Notes under the pieces: generated by a model
What the model saw: the letters and a program-made list of their open reading frames with translations, nothing else
The model's database searches: none
What the model was told of the DNA's origin: nothing
Program-made: the position numbers and the translations under genes
DNA from: Volutella citrinella
Taxonomy: Eukaryota; Ascomycota; Sordariomycetes; Hypocreales; Nectriaceae
Length of the DNA: 64,000 bases
Assembly: GCA_034401135.1 (NCBI GenBank)
Contig: JAWZSP010000005.1
Location: 3,658,001-3,722,000, forward strand
Direction: 5' to 3'
Part shown: positions 33,767 through 44,306 of the stretch, piece by piece
Layout: each line of letters begins with the position of its first letter
How positions within the stretch are numbered: the first letter of the stretch is position 1

Positions 33767-35896
33767 CTAATACATATTACCCAATACCATCTGCATCTCT
33801 CCTTCGAACCCGGCCAGTTCGTATGCGCCCAGCGCAAATCCAGCACCCCCTAACCAGTCTGTCAACGGTGCTACAGTTGGGTTGCAAGCGAAGGTGTCAT
33901 CGTTTGATGGCGCAGTCATTGATTTTGAATGGCCATGTTCCTCGTATTGTTCCACATGATTGAGCCCAGCAAGCGGAACGTGTCCGGAACAGTCAGGTTC
34001 CGGTGGCGACAGGCTTCCATCATCTCTACCCACCCTTGCGTTACGTGATAGTTCAGCCCGACCATCGTTACTCAGATCTAGACATGAGCCATTGATCGAT
34101 TGAGTTGAACATCCAGATGGCAAAGTGTCGGAGTCGAGCTGACGCGTCGAGGGAGACTCAGAATCCTTGGGCATCGCGTGTTGGATCTTTTCCAAGATTG
34201 AAAGCTGCCTTGATGCCTCGACATCGTAAATAGCGAAAGACTTCAGCACAGCGCAACCTGTTACCATACTAGTTTGAAGCCGGTGCCATTCTTTATCACC
34301 CCTGTTCTTTCTTGCAAGGAGAACAGTTATTGTTGCGTGAAAGACCGAGTTGATCAGAAATGGAAGTCGTCTTGCGTATGGCTGGCTAAATAGTAGCGCC
34401 TTGATTAGGTGAATAATGCGGATAGAGGCTTCCAGACAGACACTCTCCAAAGCTTTTACATGGCCTAGCGTTTCGATGTCCATTTTGCTGACCGGGGAAT
34501 TCGACGGCTCAATTACCATCTGGACCAGGAAAGGCTCAGAGAGTGCCATAATGGTCCGATAATAGGCGCACTTGAGATGAACGAAGGGTATTGAGGACAG
34601 CTGAACCATGGTCTCTTTTGATGTCGGGTTTGGAGGGCGGTATAGCTGTGAGGCTTGGATTGCTGGTATCCGTATCACCCATGCGCGTCGTAATGCTGCT
34701 ATAATTTGAAGCGACAAGGCGGCGCTTGGCTCAATACTAGGTATTGTTGATAATGCGGTAGTAAACAGCGAGAAGAGCTCGCTCGGCCCCATCAGCTCCC
34801 CCAGGTCCGTGCTAGGTGAGGAGCCGTCTAGGAGTGGCAAACTGCCTATTGTGAGGGACAGGAATAAGTCCAGAATCTTCATCGCTCTCCACAACTGTTG
34901 AGTCCTGGTGCCCATTGCAAGAGTGACGCCCGGATGGGCTGCATCTTTGATCTCCATCGCCGCCCTGAGATGGAACAGGGAAGACTGCGGGCTAGCAGTG
35001 GCAAGGTAGTAAACGGCAATGAGCAGGTGCGCTTGGATGAGTGAGCTGTTGGGCCCAAACCCCCGCGAACTGTTCATGACCATGGTCTTTGCATGGTTGA
35101 AATAGTCTGCGGCAGCGGTTCCCTGGTTCTCTGGATATGACTGGGCTCCAATTGCCAGTATTAGATACCATGTCGCAATTGACAGATCTGGCTTGGCTTC
35201 TGGTTCTGGTTCCATGTCGTTGATCCAGCATAGCATTTCTTGTTCTGTGTTTGTCATGTCTATGATGTCGAAGACACAGTTTGCTGACAGCACGAACCAC
35301 CCGATAAAGCAGCTCGCTTCCTGTAAGCTAGGCTTTGGGGGAAAGTTGGGTCGGTGGTCGGGTGGGCTTTGCCCGGCTTGGGCAGTATCATCACTAGCAG
35401 TGTTCATGTCGGACTGCACGCCAGTAGTTTTGAAAAGGGCTTGCAGAGTCCGAAGTTGTGGTGTTGGCTCTGGTGAGAACGTTGGAATCCGGCGAACATG
35501 AAATTGCGGTGTTGTTGTGTGGTCGTGAGATGATGGCTGACATGCTGTTGTCACTGGCGGCTTTTTTGTTGGTCGCCCGGGTTTCCTCGTTTCCGGCTTG
35601 GTCTTTGCCTCTGTCTTTGTCTTCGTTTTCAAAGTAGTCGTCGTCGTCGAGGTTGGGTGACGGCTTTTGCCAGTAGGGTTGTCGTCAACCCATGAGATGA
35701 TTGTGCAGACCTCTTGCCGGCGAGTGCATCGCTTGCACGGCCGAGGCCCGCTGCACCGGACCTTGCTCCTCCGACAATTACTACAGGCACGAGTGCATCG
35801 TGGCAAGCGTCGGCGGGCAGGGACAATTGGGAGTGGACTTGGACTAGTCATTTTGGAGAGCAAGGGTGAGAATGGAGACACCGTCTGGAGATGCAT
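33767..35896 (-). CDS. Intronless Zn(II)2Cys6 transcription factor with AT-hook-like motif
   Basis: A single uninterrupted ORF encodes 709 residues, or 694 if the ATG at 35851 (MTSPSP) is used. The zinc cluster is RACSNCRRSKVRCSGPRPCKRCTRRQEVC (C-x2-C-x6-C-x5-C-x2-C-x6-C). It is followed by a Thr/Lys-rich linker and a GRP-centred basic motif (RKPGRPTKKP) that matches an AT-hook core, which would give a second, minor-groove DNA contact. The middle third contains the fungal transcription factor homology domain (SANCVFDIIDMTNTEQEML, LSIATWYLILAIGAQS, AYYRTIMALSEPFLVQM). The C-terminal 150 residues are acidic and Ser/Pro-rich, consistent with an activation region. The lack of introns is unusual beside its intron-rich neighbours. 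It is divergent from the Pex11-like gene, whose promoter it shares. Confidence 0.85.
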   Translation of the reverse strand: MHLQTVSPFSPLLSKMTSPSPLPIVPARRRLPRCTRACSNCRRSKVRCSGPRPCKRCTRRQEVCTIISWVDDNPTGKSRHPTSTTTTTLKTKTKTEAKTKPETRKPGRPTKKPPVTTACQPSSHDHTTTPQFHVRRIPTFSPEPTPQLRTLQALFKTTGVQSDMNTASDDTAQAGQSPPDHRPNFPPKPSLQEASCFIGWFVLSANCVFDIIDMTNTEQEMLCWINDMEPEPEAKPDLSIATWYLILAIGAQSYPENQGTAAADYFNHAKTMVMNSSRGFGPNSSLIQAHLLIAVYYLATASPQSSLFHLRAAMEIKDAAHPGVTLAMGTRTQQLWRAMKILDLFLSLTIGSLPLLDGSSPSTDLGELMGPSELFSLFTTALSTIPSIEPSAALSLQIIAALRRAWVIRIPAIQASQLYRPPNPTSKETMVQLSSIPFVHLKCAYYRTIMALSEPFLVQMVIEPSNSPVSKMDIETLGHVKALESVCLEASIRIIHLIKALLFSQPYARRLPFLINSVFHATITVLLARKNRGDKEWHRLQTSMVTGCAVLKSFAIYDVEASRQLSILEKIQHAMPKDSESPSTRQLDSDTLPSGCSTQSINGSCLDLSNDGRAELSRNARVGRDDGSLSPPEPDCSGHVPLAGLNHVEQYEEHGHSKSMTAPSNDDTFACNPTVAPLTDWLGGAGFALGAYELAGFEGEMQMVLGNMY

Positions 35897-36691
35897 TCGC
35901 TGTTAATTCGGTTTCAAATGCACGTAATGCACAACGGCAAATGTTCTTACTTGGTTGGGCAATTTTATCTGTCGTGGACTTGTAGGCCAGACTAACCGCC
36001 GCGTGTTTCGGGACGCCGAAGCGGGATGGGATGCTAGGCGCGGTTCCGGCATCTGGGCGGAAATTTGGCGGAAATTCCAAGTGTCCGCCCGATCGTTGCC
36101 TAGTGGGTTATGTTATTCCAGGGGCTAGGCTAGTGCTTAGCTCGATGATGTGTGGCGTATGACAACTGCTGGAGACAGAAGGATGGCCGAGCGGGAAAAT
36201 ATATAATTGGCTCCCTCCCCCGTAGATAAGAGCCCAGTCCAGTAGCCCGCCACGTTGTCACGTAATTCGGTTTGCTCTCGATGGCTGATGGGCCCAAAGA
36301 AAAAAGTTGAGGGTTGTAGAGCATTGTCTCTCTAGGATGTTGCGGCTGTCTCGCAAGCTCTTGTATCTAGCCTAGGGATTTCTCCATCCTCAGCTTCGTA
36401 GCTCAGTAATAAGCACTTGCCACAGCCGCCATGAGCCAACCATCCGCCCCCGATCTTAAAGGTGAGGACGACGGCGAAGTGAATATCCAATCAGATGTTA
36501 ACCCAGAAGGCGAGTGGAGCAGATCTAGCGCTCCGGGAATATCTGGTTCGTGTTATCAGAGCAAGGGGGTATAGCAAAGTTATCTGAAAACACGTGCAGC
36601 TGCTCCTCTGAAAACACCACGACTAATTGCATGTTTCATCAATGTTTATACCTTCTCACATGGAGCCGAGACACCTTTAAGGAGGTGTTAA

Positions 36692-37471
36692 ATGAGCTCT
36701 CACATGGAGGGCTCAAGCATTCAACAGCGCATCGTCCTTCTCAGTCAGGTCATCAATTCGAGAAACGGCAGCGATGCGACCCTTTTATTTACCGGGGAGT
36801 CGCTTCGTATGGCTGCAATTTTTCTACAGCTTTTCGACAAAGACTTCAGTGGATTACCATCAGCCTTGCGAGCGTGGGCTCGTGCTAGGCTATCTTCGCA
36901 AATGATCCGTCTGGCTGCCATACGGATACAGGCTCTGACAGATTTCGTTGACGAATGGCAGATGATGAACCGAATCTGGGGTTTGTTAGATATCTGGTTA
37001 CTGTCCAAGGATTTTCTCGTCAAAGCTGGCGCCGCATCCAGAGGACGCTTTCTATCGACCAACATGCTCGACATTGCTCTCGAGGGCACCGAGATTGCCT
37101 CTCTGGCCGGCTTCCATGCCTTTGAGGCTGCAACACTGCTATCATTGAGAAAAATTATCCTCTTTTCCTCTACTACCCAGGACAGACTATCGTGTGTCTC
37201 GGCTCGGTCATTTGCTGTCTTTACGCTTATAAGGCTTGTCCGTCTGCTGGTGGACTTTTCACGGAGGCTACGGACTGGGAAGGGCTGCGAGCCTCATGAT
37301 TGGATCCGGCCGTGGAAGAACGAATTCCTTCATAACTTAGCCTGGGCGCCAGTCGCATGTCAGTTGAGCTTCCCAAACGGTTTACTACCCGAATCTCTGG
37401 TTGGTCTGGCATCAATGTACGCAGCTTTCGAGTCAATCAAGGACGTTTGGAAAGAGACATCAAACATATAG
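36692..37471 (+). CDS. Peroxisomal membrane protein Pex11-like (N-terminus uncertain)
   Basis: The 259-residue ORF resembles the fungal Pex11C/Pex11-like group: an N-terminal helix (QQRIVLLSQVINSRNGSDATLL), the central RIWGLLDIW block and a C-terminal segment FLHNLAWAPVACQLSF then GLLPESLVGLAS, which corresponds to the conserved membrane-associated end of Pex11 proteins. Pex11 proteins curve peroxisomal membrane during elongation and division. An upstream ATG at 36431 in the same frame starts an acidic, Ser-rich peptide (MSQPSAPDLKGEDDGE) that runs about 40 residues before a stop. It is probably an upstream exon, but I could not find a convincing intron chain linking it. The N-terminus is therefore unresolved and damage in this part cannot be excluded. 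Confidence 0.55.
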   Translation: MSSHMEGSSIQQRIVLLSQVINSRNGSDATLLFTGESLRMAAIFLQLFDKDFSGLPSALRAWARARLSSQMIRLAAIRIQALTDFVDEWQMMNRIWGLLDIWLLSKDFLVKAGAASRGRFLSTNMLDIALEGTEIASLAGFHAFEAATLLSLRKIILFSSTTQDRLSCVSARSFAVFTLIRLVRLLVDFSRRLRTGKGCEPHDWIRPWKNEFLHNLAWAPVACQLSFPNGLLPESLVGLASMYAAFESIKDVWKETSNI

Positions 37472-37936
37472 AAATATCCTGACCAGAGTTGGTGTTGGCG
37501 GTACTTGGTTGGCGTTCTCGACATTTAACCTCTCCTTCATGGGTGTCGACTTTACCCTCACCCCTAATAGTATCATCTAATTCCAAACATTCGAATACGT
37601 CCTGATGATTATGTGGCTCTTCATCATCATTGGCAACACTGAATTACCTGTGATATAGCGTGCTCATCATCTGGCTGATGGCCAAACTTGTTCCCCGTGC
37701 TCGCTATTCGGCCTCAAGATCTCGTCGGTCCAAATACATCTCTTCAAGTACAACAGCACGTGCATTTATAACTTCTTATATTTCACTTCCGTTAGAAATA
37801 ACCGCGATGCCGAGTCTAATGGACGTGATTGCTGATGTATTCAATGTATCAGCATTGGGCACTGGCGTCATCGACAGATGCCCGTCTATCACAAGGCTGC
37901 GCCTTGTCTGGATAAGACGGAGTGAAATAAAACTCT

Positions 37937-39386
37937 CTAGGCCACCGGGATAGTCACTTTATCCAACCCCACACGAAGCTCCTCGACCTTGACCTGCTCC
38001 TCGAAATTTCCACCAGCAGGAAGAGACAGCTCCTCGATTGTTCCCTTGCGTCCAGACCTAACATCCGCCGCCAAGTGATCGAAATGCTCGTAGGCTTCTT
38101 TTTGGACATCGTAATCTTGGATCCATTCAAATCCTGCCATGCTCAGCGACTCAGGATACTCCTTGACCAGTTCAGGCGTCCATTCGTGCTTGTGGTAGAC
38201 ATCGCGTGTGCTGAGGGATGACTGGTGTATGATGTGGGATCGGTTGAAGCGGATACGTTCGAAAACCTGAAGGGCTAGGGGTACATCCCCCTCAGCCCTC
38301 TCGAGGCAGATTGCCATAACTGCGGCATCTTCAACTGCCTGGCATGCCCCCTGCGATGATGTTGGGAGGTGACAATGCGCAGCATCACCGATGACAGCAC
38401 AGTGCTTTGAAGAAGATAGCCAGGTCTTGATGGGGTCCCTCCACACTAGCTTATAGTCGGAGATCCTATCCTCGGGGGTCATGTCGACAAAATCTTTCCA
38501 GATTTGGGGAAACTTGGACTCCTCTAGATAATGGTAGACATCCGACTTCTTGGCTGGCAGCTGCCAAGACTCCCCAATATCGGCGTCATCAAGATGAGTG
38601 AAGAGCCAGGAGCAGTACCTGAGACATGGTCAGCACCCCTGGAACGAATGATGACTGTCAGTGACAAATTGGGACTTACTTGGCGTCGTCAAATATGAAC
38701 ATGTAGCCATGGACATCCGTGCCCACCCACCCGGCGGTCCAATTCTGCGTGAGGTTCTTCGTCTTCTCCAAGATGATGGGGTTCTTTCGGTCTTCATCCG
38801 TCAACTCGAACAGGGTGCGGAAAATTGCGTAGCCGCTATTGACCTTGTGCTCTGTCAAACCCATCAGCTTCGCTCGTGCCGTAGAGCGTGCTCCATCGCT
38901 AGCCAAGACGACATCGGCGAAGATCTTCTCCCCGCTCGCGGTGACGACACCATGCTGTGTCTCGGTATCGATGTAATCAACGACGCGCGCCAGACACTTA
39001 ATCTCCACACCAAGCTCCAGAGCATAGTTCCATATGACTTCTGCCATGGGGCCGCGGCGGGCTGAGAATGTATCCGGGACGTGGACGCCTCGCTCATAGG
39101 GGAGCGAGCACAGCAGCTGATCCTTGGAGTTGAACATGTCAATCGTGTGACAGGTGACGCCGCCAGTGGCCCACATCTTCCTCCCTATCTCGCCACCCTT
39201 CCATTTGTTGAAGACTCGCCCGGCGTTGGTGGCAAAGTCGATGGTGTCGCCGTTCTTGCTGACATCCTTGTGGGCTTCAAGAACGGTGACCTGCATGCCT
39301 CGCAGCCTGCACTCAACGGCGGTGGTGAGGCCACAGTAGCCTCCACCCACGATGAGAACACGCAATTGAGAGAGATCCTTGCCCAT
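37937..39386 (-). CDS. FAD-dependent aromatic monooxygenase A (salicylate-hydroxylase-like)
   Basis: Two exons (39386..38680, 38618..37937) give 462 residues, typical of group A flavoprotein hydroxylases. Visible motifs are the N-terminal FAD dinucleotide fold (VGGGYCG, Gly14-x-Gly16-x-x-Gly19), the DG motif in VVLASDGARSTAR, and the second FAD motif GDAAHCHLPTSSQGACQAVEDA at about residue 313. Relatives hydroxylate, sometimes with decarboxylation, aromatic or N-heteroaromatic acids (salicylate, 6-hydroxynicotinate) using NAD(P)H and O2. The ATG at 39386 is chosen because it stands about ten residues before the Rossmann strand; an in-frame ATG at 39458 would add 24 residues. It is paralogous to the gene at 41808-43357 with an identical first-exon length. 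It marks the left end of the metabolic cluster. Confidence 0.92.
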
Positions 39387-40371
39387 GGTGAGAGCTGTTG
39401 CTCGTTTTCTGCTCCTTGTTTGGTAGTTGGTGGTGGAAATGAAGGCTGACTGGGCCAAAGGACCAAAAGTAGGAGTATGTTCTTAGTGGCTGGCTGCTAG
39501 CACAGATCTTGAACGCATCGGGAACAAACCATGTTCCTTATGTATAGTGACTTACCCCGCTTGCCGTGCTACTCGGTGGAGGGCTTCTTGGGGTCCCGGA
39601 CCCGAGCATTTCTCCTGGGATGTAGGCCATTGGTTGAGTCGAGCTGATAGCGCACATGCCGAAGCCCGATGTCCGCGTGACTGTGCTAGGCAAATAGGAT
39701 CTTGTTTACGTCAATTAACTAGAGTTTTTCCAATTGGCCTCCACGTGGCGGAGTACGGTTATAGAGATAGCGGGAGGTGGCATTCCTGTGGGTGTGTGGG
39801 CCCGAGCCGGCGCAACCGGAGTCCTCGGGGGCCGTGCTACCCAGGCCCCGGGGACGGTTGGCCGCTATCTTTTCTCTCTCCCAGAGGCCTAAGACCGCTT
39901 CGCTCGTGGGGTGATGATCTTGTGGTGTACTTCTTTATCTTGTTTTATCTATGCGGAGTGTTCTCTGGCTCATGGCATGGATCATCCCGCCGAGCCGACT
40001 CCGGCTTACGGGAGGGAGAGCGAGTTCAGGTCTCGCACAGGAGCCCCGTGAGTGAATGGAGCGGGAATTTTACTAGGTAGCTTAGATAGCTTGGGCGAGT
40101 GACAAGTGTCTGGAGGTTCTGCGTCTCGAAGGCTGTGGTCCTCTCATCTTTCCTGGAATGCTGGGTATAGCATTTAATAGAAAACCATCTAAATTGCTGC
40201 GTTGGGTGGCAACAATTCTTGCTCTCTTGGCCACTCGATGGCTCTTATACAGGAACTTGGTATCTTGGAGATTGCGTTGTATTTGACGGTTTCTCTACAT
40301 CTATATCTAGGCATACTGACACCCCCCCCTAAAAACAGATTCGGGATGTAACATGGACAAACTCTCGAGGT
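39387..40371. promoter_or_regulatory. Promoter region of FAD monooxygenase A
   Basis: About 1 kb between the monooxygenase start and the 3' end of the nitroreductase gene. A CGG-N2-CCG inverted triplet (39597-39604), the kind of site bound by Zn2Cys6 dimers, lies about 210 bp upstream of the ATG. No gene is supported. Confidence 0.35.
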
Positions 40372-40983
40372 TTACTTCTTTGCTCCGTGCACAAGGACCC
40401 GTTCGCTAAGGGGGTCATACTCCCTTGGGTATGGATCACCAGCACGTCCCCCAAAGACCAGCTGACTCTTCAGAACCCAATGCTCAGGCACCCCCCAGAT
40501 AGAAGCCACCTTTTGATCAATCAGTGGATTGTAGTGCTGCAAAGAGGCTCCGAGTCCTTCCAGCTCAAGGGCAGCCCAGACAACCAGCGTGTTCATGCCG
40601 TTGGCGTGCTCTGACCACGTGGGCATCTTGTCGGCGTACAGAGGGATGTCCTTCTGGAACTTGGCGATGACGGCCGGATCCTCGAAGAAGAGAACGGTGC
40701 CGTATCCACCCTGGAAGCTGCTGAGGTTCTGCTCGCTCTCGGCCCAAGACTCTGCGGGCGCCACGGCCTTGACGGCGGGTTTGACAACGTCACGCCAGAG
40801 CTTCTCGTGCTCGGCCCCGAGGAGGACAAGAACTCGGGTTGACTGCGAGTTGAAGGCACTGGGGCAATGCTTGATACTGGCATTGACGATCTCGAGGATC
40901 TTATCGTCTGAGACGGTGGGGGTGTTGTTGAGTTCATAGATTGACCGCCTGGCCTCAATGGCTTCGAGGAACTTGGACGACAT
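40372..40983 (-). CDS. Nitroreductase-family oxidoreductase (Hbn1/Frm2-like)
   Basis: A single exon encodes 203 residues, the usual size of fungal Hbn1/Frm2-type nitroreductases. The FMN-binding fold is shown by the start MSSKFLEAIEARRSIYEL (Arg-Arg-Ser phosphate contact), the HCPSAFNSQSTRVLVLLG segment and the C-terminal VFGGRAGDPYPRE. Family members are FMN enzymes that use NAD(P)H to reduce nitro groups or quinones; yeast Frm2 and Hbn1 act in nitro-compound and oxidative stress responses. The enzyme sits between two paralogous FAD monooxygenases on the same strand, so it may handle a quinone or nitro/nitroso intermediate of the same pathway. There is no signal peptide, so it is likely cytosolic. 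Confidence 0.93.
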   Translation of the reverse strand: MSSKFLEAIEARRSIYELNNTPTVSDDKILEIVNASIKHCPSAFNSQSTRVLVLLGAEHEKLWRDVVKPAVKAVAPAESWAESEQNLSSFQGGYGTVLFFEDPAVIAKFQKDIPLYADKMPTWSEHANGMNTLVVWAALELEGLGASLQHYNPLIDQKVASIWGVPEHWVLKSQLVFGGRAGDPYPREYDPLSERVLVHGAKK

Positions 40984-41807
40984 TGCTGCTGCAGACTTTG
41001 GTATAAAGGGAAAAGTGGGTGTTACGCGAGAAGAGTGAGTTGGATGCTAGTGCTGAGCGATGAAAACTCCAAAGCACCAGTCTACTCGATGACACCGGTA
41101 TTTGAAGGCCGAAGCAAGAGGCTTGGCATCAGAGTGAGTGCTCCAGTACTGCCGCTTTGTGGAGCGATCACGGAATTCCTGTAAACCGGGGCGGAGCTCG
41201 TTGGACGCACAGGGCGACCGGGCGTGACGGCCAATTGGAAGGTGCGGGTAATATGGCCAATCGGAACGTTTTTTCTTGGGCCTTCTCTTCTACAAGGGGA
41301 ATTTTTCTGTGGTAGCCGGAATCGCGCAAAAATGTATCATCTGTGAGGCCCACCTCGCAGCCTGCCTGTCTAGCTCAACAGCCCTGATCTTCATACTTGG
41401 CCAGGCCGGGGAGATAATGCAGCTAGGAAGGGTGAGAGGTATCCGCGTAGTAGGTTTGTCAATTATCATTGAGCCATATTGTTTGGTCTACTATTATTGC
41501 TTCGTGACTAGAGCTGCACCGTAATGACGCGGCCCTCAAAGTAACGGTCTATCTTTCGTGTTCTCATTGAATCTACAGTATGTTGAATATTTCGCGTACA
41601 GAGCTTCGTTGTATAGACGTCAAAATTGTCGTTGTATATTGATTGTGACTGATTTCTACAAACTATGAAGCCGTAATATAAGTAGTCAGTGTTATCGAGT
41701 CTCGACTGTGGTGATCACTTTGGATTGGTATAACGGTGTCCACTAGTTGAGTCTTGATTGTGAATCCCCGACCTGGGAAGGCTGTAGTTATTTCCAGCGG
41801 TCAACGA
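40984..41807. other. Intergenic, nitroreductase promoter and monooxygenase B 3' end
   Basis: About 0.8 kb without a supported gene. The part at 41520-41800 is AT-rich and may be 3' UTR of monooxygenase B. Confidence 0.45.
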
Positions 41808-43357
41808 CTATGAAAGATTCATACTATCATAGTTTCCACCTGCAGGCAGAGAGAGCTCCTCAATAGGGCCTGGCTTTCCGGAAATAACCTCCTGAGCTAG
41901 ACGATCATAGTTTTCCTCTGCTGCCCTCTGGCAATCAAAGTCCATAACCCAGTCTAGAAGGGGCATGATTAGAGAGTCTGGATTCTTCTTTACTGTTTCC
42001 AGCGACCAATCATTCTTATGATAGATATTTCTTGTTGAAATAGAGGCTTGGTGGATAACATGGGACCGGTTGAAGCGGATTCTCTCCATTACCTGCAGAG
42101 CGAGTTCCACATCACCTTGCGACTAGAGAGGAATCAACATTAGCAATTTGACTCGAGACGACAGAGAAGCCCTAGAGCACAAAGTAAGGTGGAACTTGAT
42201 CTCACCTTCTCCAAGCAAATGGCCACGGTGGCTGCGTCTTCTACCGCCTGGCAAGCGCCGTTCGCCGAGGTGGGCAAATGGCAGTGGGCTGCGTCTCCCA
42301 TGACTGCGGCTCTCTTCGAAGGTGACAGCCAGGTGGTCAGAGGATCCCGCCAGACGAGTTTCTAGGTTGTCGATTAGCGATTGAATCCAACCGAGCCTTG
42401 CGTGAACAGGGGTGCGTTGACTCACGTAGTCCACCATGGAGCTTTCAGGGGTCAACGCCAGCACTCGGTGCCAGACCTCTGGGAAGCCAGCCTTGTCGAG
42501 GTAGAAGATAACGTCCTCCTTTTTAGCCGGGAAAGACCAGCTCTCTTTGATATCAGCATCGTCGAGATGCGTCAAGACCCACGCACAGTCGCTAGCTCGA
42601 AGCGTCAGTCTCTCTACATATTCACCACCGTGCAAAATAGGCAGACTCACCGGCCTTCATTCCAGGTATAGATGAAGCCATGCATATCCTGTCCAACCCA
42701 GAACCTGGTAGTATCCTGATCTTTCTTCGTGAGCTCAGCCATAAAGGGATCCTTAAGCATCTCCTCAGTGATTTGGAAGAAGGCCCGGAAAATGGCATAG
42801 CCACTGTTGACTCTGCTCTCAGGCAGTCCCAGGAGCTGGGAACGGGCCAGGGACTTGGGCCCATCACAGGCAAGCACAACGTCGCCAAGAATCTTCTCGC
42901 CATTCTCGGTGAGAACGCCCCTCTCCTGGTCTGAGTCTAGATATTGCACTACCCTCGAGTTGAAACGCATGTCGACGCCGATTTGCTTGGCGTAATCATA
43001 AACAATTTCATGCATCGCACCTCTGTGGCCGGCAAATGTACCTTTGAGGTCGATGCCTTGCGGCCAAGGGTCGGACTTCAGCAGGATGTTGTCCTGGTTG
43101 TAAAAGTCAAGCGTCTTAGCGCGGTTGACGCCAGCGGCAAGCAGTCTTTCGCCAACTTTACCATTATCCCAGGAGTCAAAAACCCGACCGGCATTGGGCA
43201 CAAAGTCCAACAGATCGCCGTGGGAACTGGCTCCGGCATAGGCCTCAACGAGGATAGGGTGCATGCCGCGCAGCTGGCACTCGATGGCGGCCGTGAGACC
43301 ACAGAAGCCGGCGCCAACAATCACCACCTTCAGTTTCTCTTGGGCGCTTGGAGACAT
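41808..43357 (-). CDS. FAD-dependent aromatic monooxygenase B (paralog of A)
   Basis: Four exons (43357..42651, 42591..42426, 42361..42206, 42122..41808) give 447 residues. Motifs match paralog A: VGAGFCG FAD fold, VVLACDGPKSLAR, and GDAAHCHLPTSANGACQAVEDA. Exon 1 is 707 nt, the same length as in paralog A and ending at the same codon position; introns 2 and 3 are absent from A. Conserved blocks at the C-terminus include RIRFNRSHVIHQ, EELSLPAGGN and a shared YHK motif. The two enzymes could act on successive pathway intermediates or on related substrates. The start MSPSAQEK is preferred over an upstream in-frame start that would add 19 non-conserved residues. It is divergent from the permease across a 0.95-kb promoter region. 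Confidence 0.92.
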
Positions 43358-43602
43358 GGTTGTGAATGAGCTGTTTGAGCCGTAGTTGATGTTTTGTGGT
43401 TGATAGGTTTGCACCCTTGTCTTGTCTTGTCCTGGTGGCTTGTCTGTTGTTGGTTGGTCTGCCTCGGTTTTATTTTAATTCGTAGCTAGGGTTGTTTGGC
43501 AGAGAGAAGCGTATCCAGGAAAGGGTAGTGGTTGCTCAGCCTCCGTGTTGTGAGTCGGGTGGTGGTGCGCGGAATCCAAGCCACCGGATAATTCAAGCTC
43601 GT

Positions 43603-43650
43603 GGAGGGAACCCTGGAGGGAACCCTGGAGGGAACCCCGGAGGGAACCCC
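43603..43650. repeat. Four tandem 12-bp repeats in a divergent promoter
   Basis: The unit GGAGGGAACCCY occurs four times head to tail with no spacer, followed by GG. It lies about 250 bp upstream of FAD monooxygenase B and about 660 bp upstream of the permease. Chance ORFs across it read as a GGNP repeat, but no gene is supported. Confidence 0.85.
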
Positions 43651-44167
43651 GGTTTCTCAGCCGGCCTACCGGAAAAACCCAACGAATCTCTATGTGGATG
43701 TGAAGCCATGTGGGAACCAGCACTCACCCTGGGCGTTCCAAGAGTGGAAATCCACCCGCTCACCCCGGCCTGGCAATTGGCCATGGGGTCCGCATGGGTG
43801 GATGCGGGGGGGGGGGGCGCACTTTGCATCTCTGACATGCCGTATCTTGTCTGCACGTACTGTATCTCTGTGTTATGTACCCGCAGTCTGAACCAGGCCC
43901 ACTGCTATCAGCAATTAAGCCGGTCAGGTGGCACACTAGTAGGGGGAGGGTCGTGTCTGATGTCCACCCTATCCAATCGCCATCATGGTGCTGAACGCTA
44001 TCAATACCCCGCAAACTTGGCGGCATCCATTCTCAGTCTCCCCACGCCACACTCGATCCCCCCCCCCCCAGTCTGTGCGGAGGTCTCATCCTGAATGCAC
44101 CCTGCCAGCCATCTCGGCATTTCTGTCCGTACTCTAGATTGGCCTGTGTCGTTGCCCCCTTTCAACT

Positions 44168-44175
44168 TATATATA
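44168..44175 (+). promoter_or_regulatory. TATA element of permease gene
   Basis: A TATATATA stretch lies about 130 bp upstream of the permease ATG and is followed by a pyrimidine- and CA-rich leader. A strong TATA box suggests inducible expression. Confidence 0.45.
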
Positions 44176-44306
44176 TGGCCGTAGGGATCGAAGGAAACAA
44201 GGAGCAGACTCAGCTTGGAACCTCTTACCCATTTCTTCATTCCCAACCACTCTGAATCCTACCTCATCTCGTGTTATTGTCACATCACACACACAAACAC
44301 TCTGCC

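Noticed and set aside
43492..44094. 200-codon ORF containing GGNP repeats
   Set aside because: Produced by the 12-bp tandem repeat in a divergent promoter; the rest lacks any recognisable domain.
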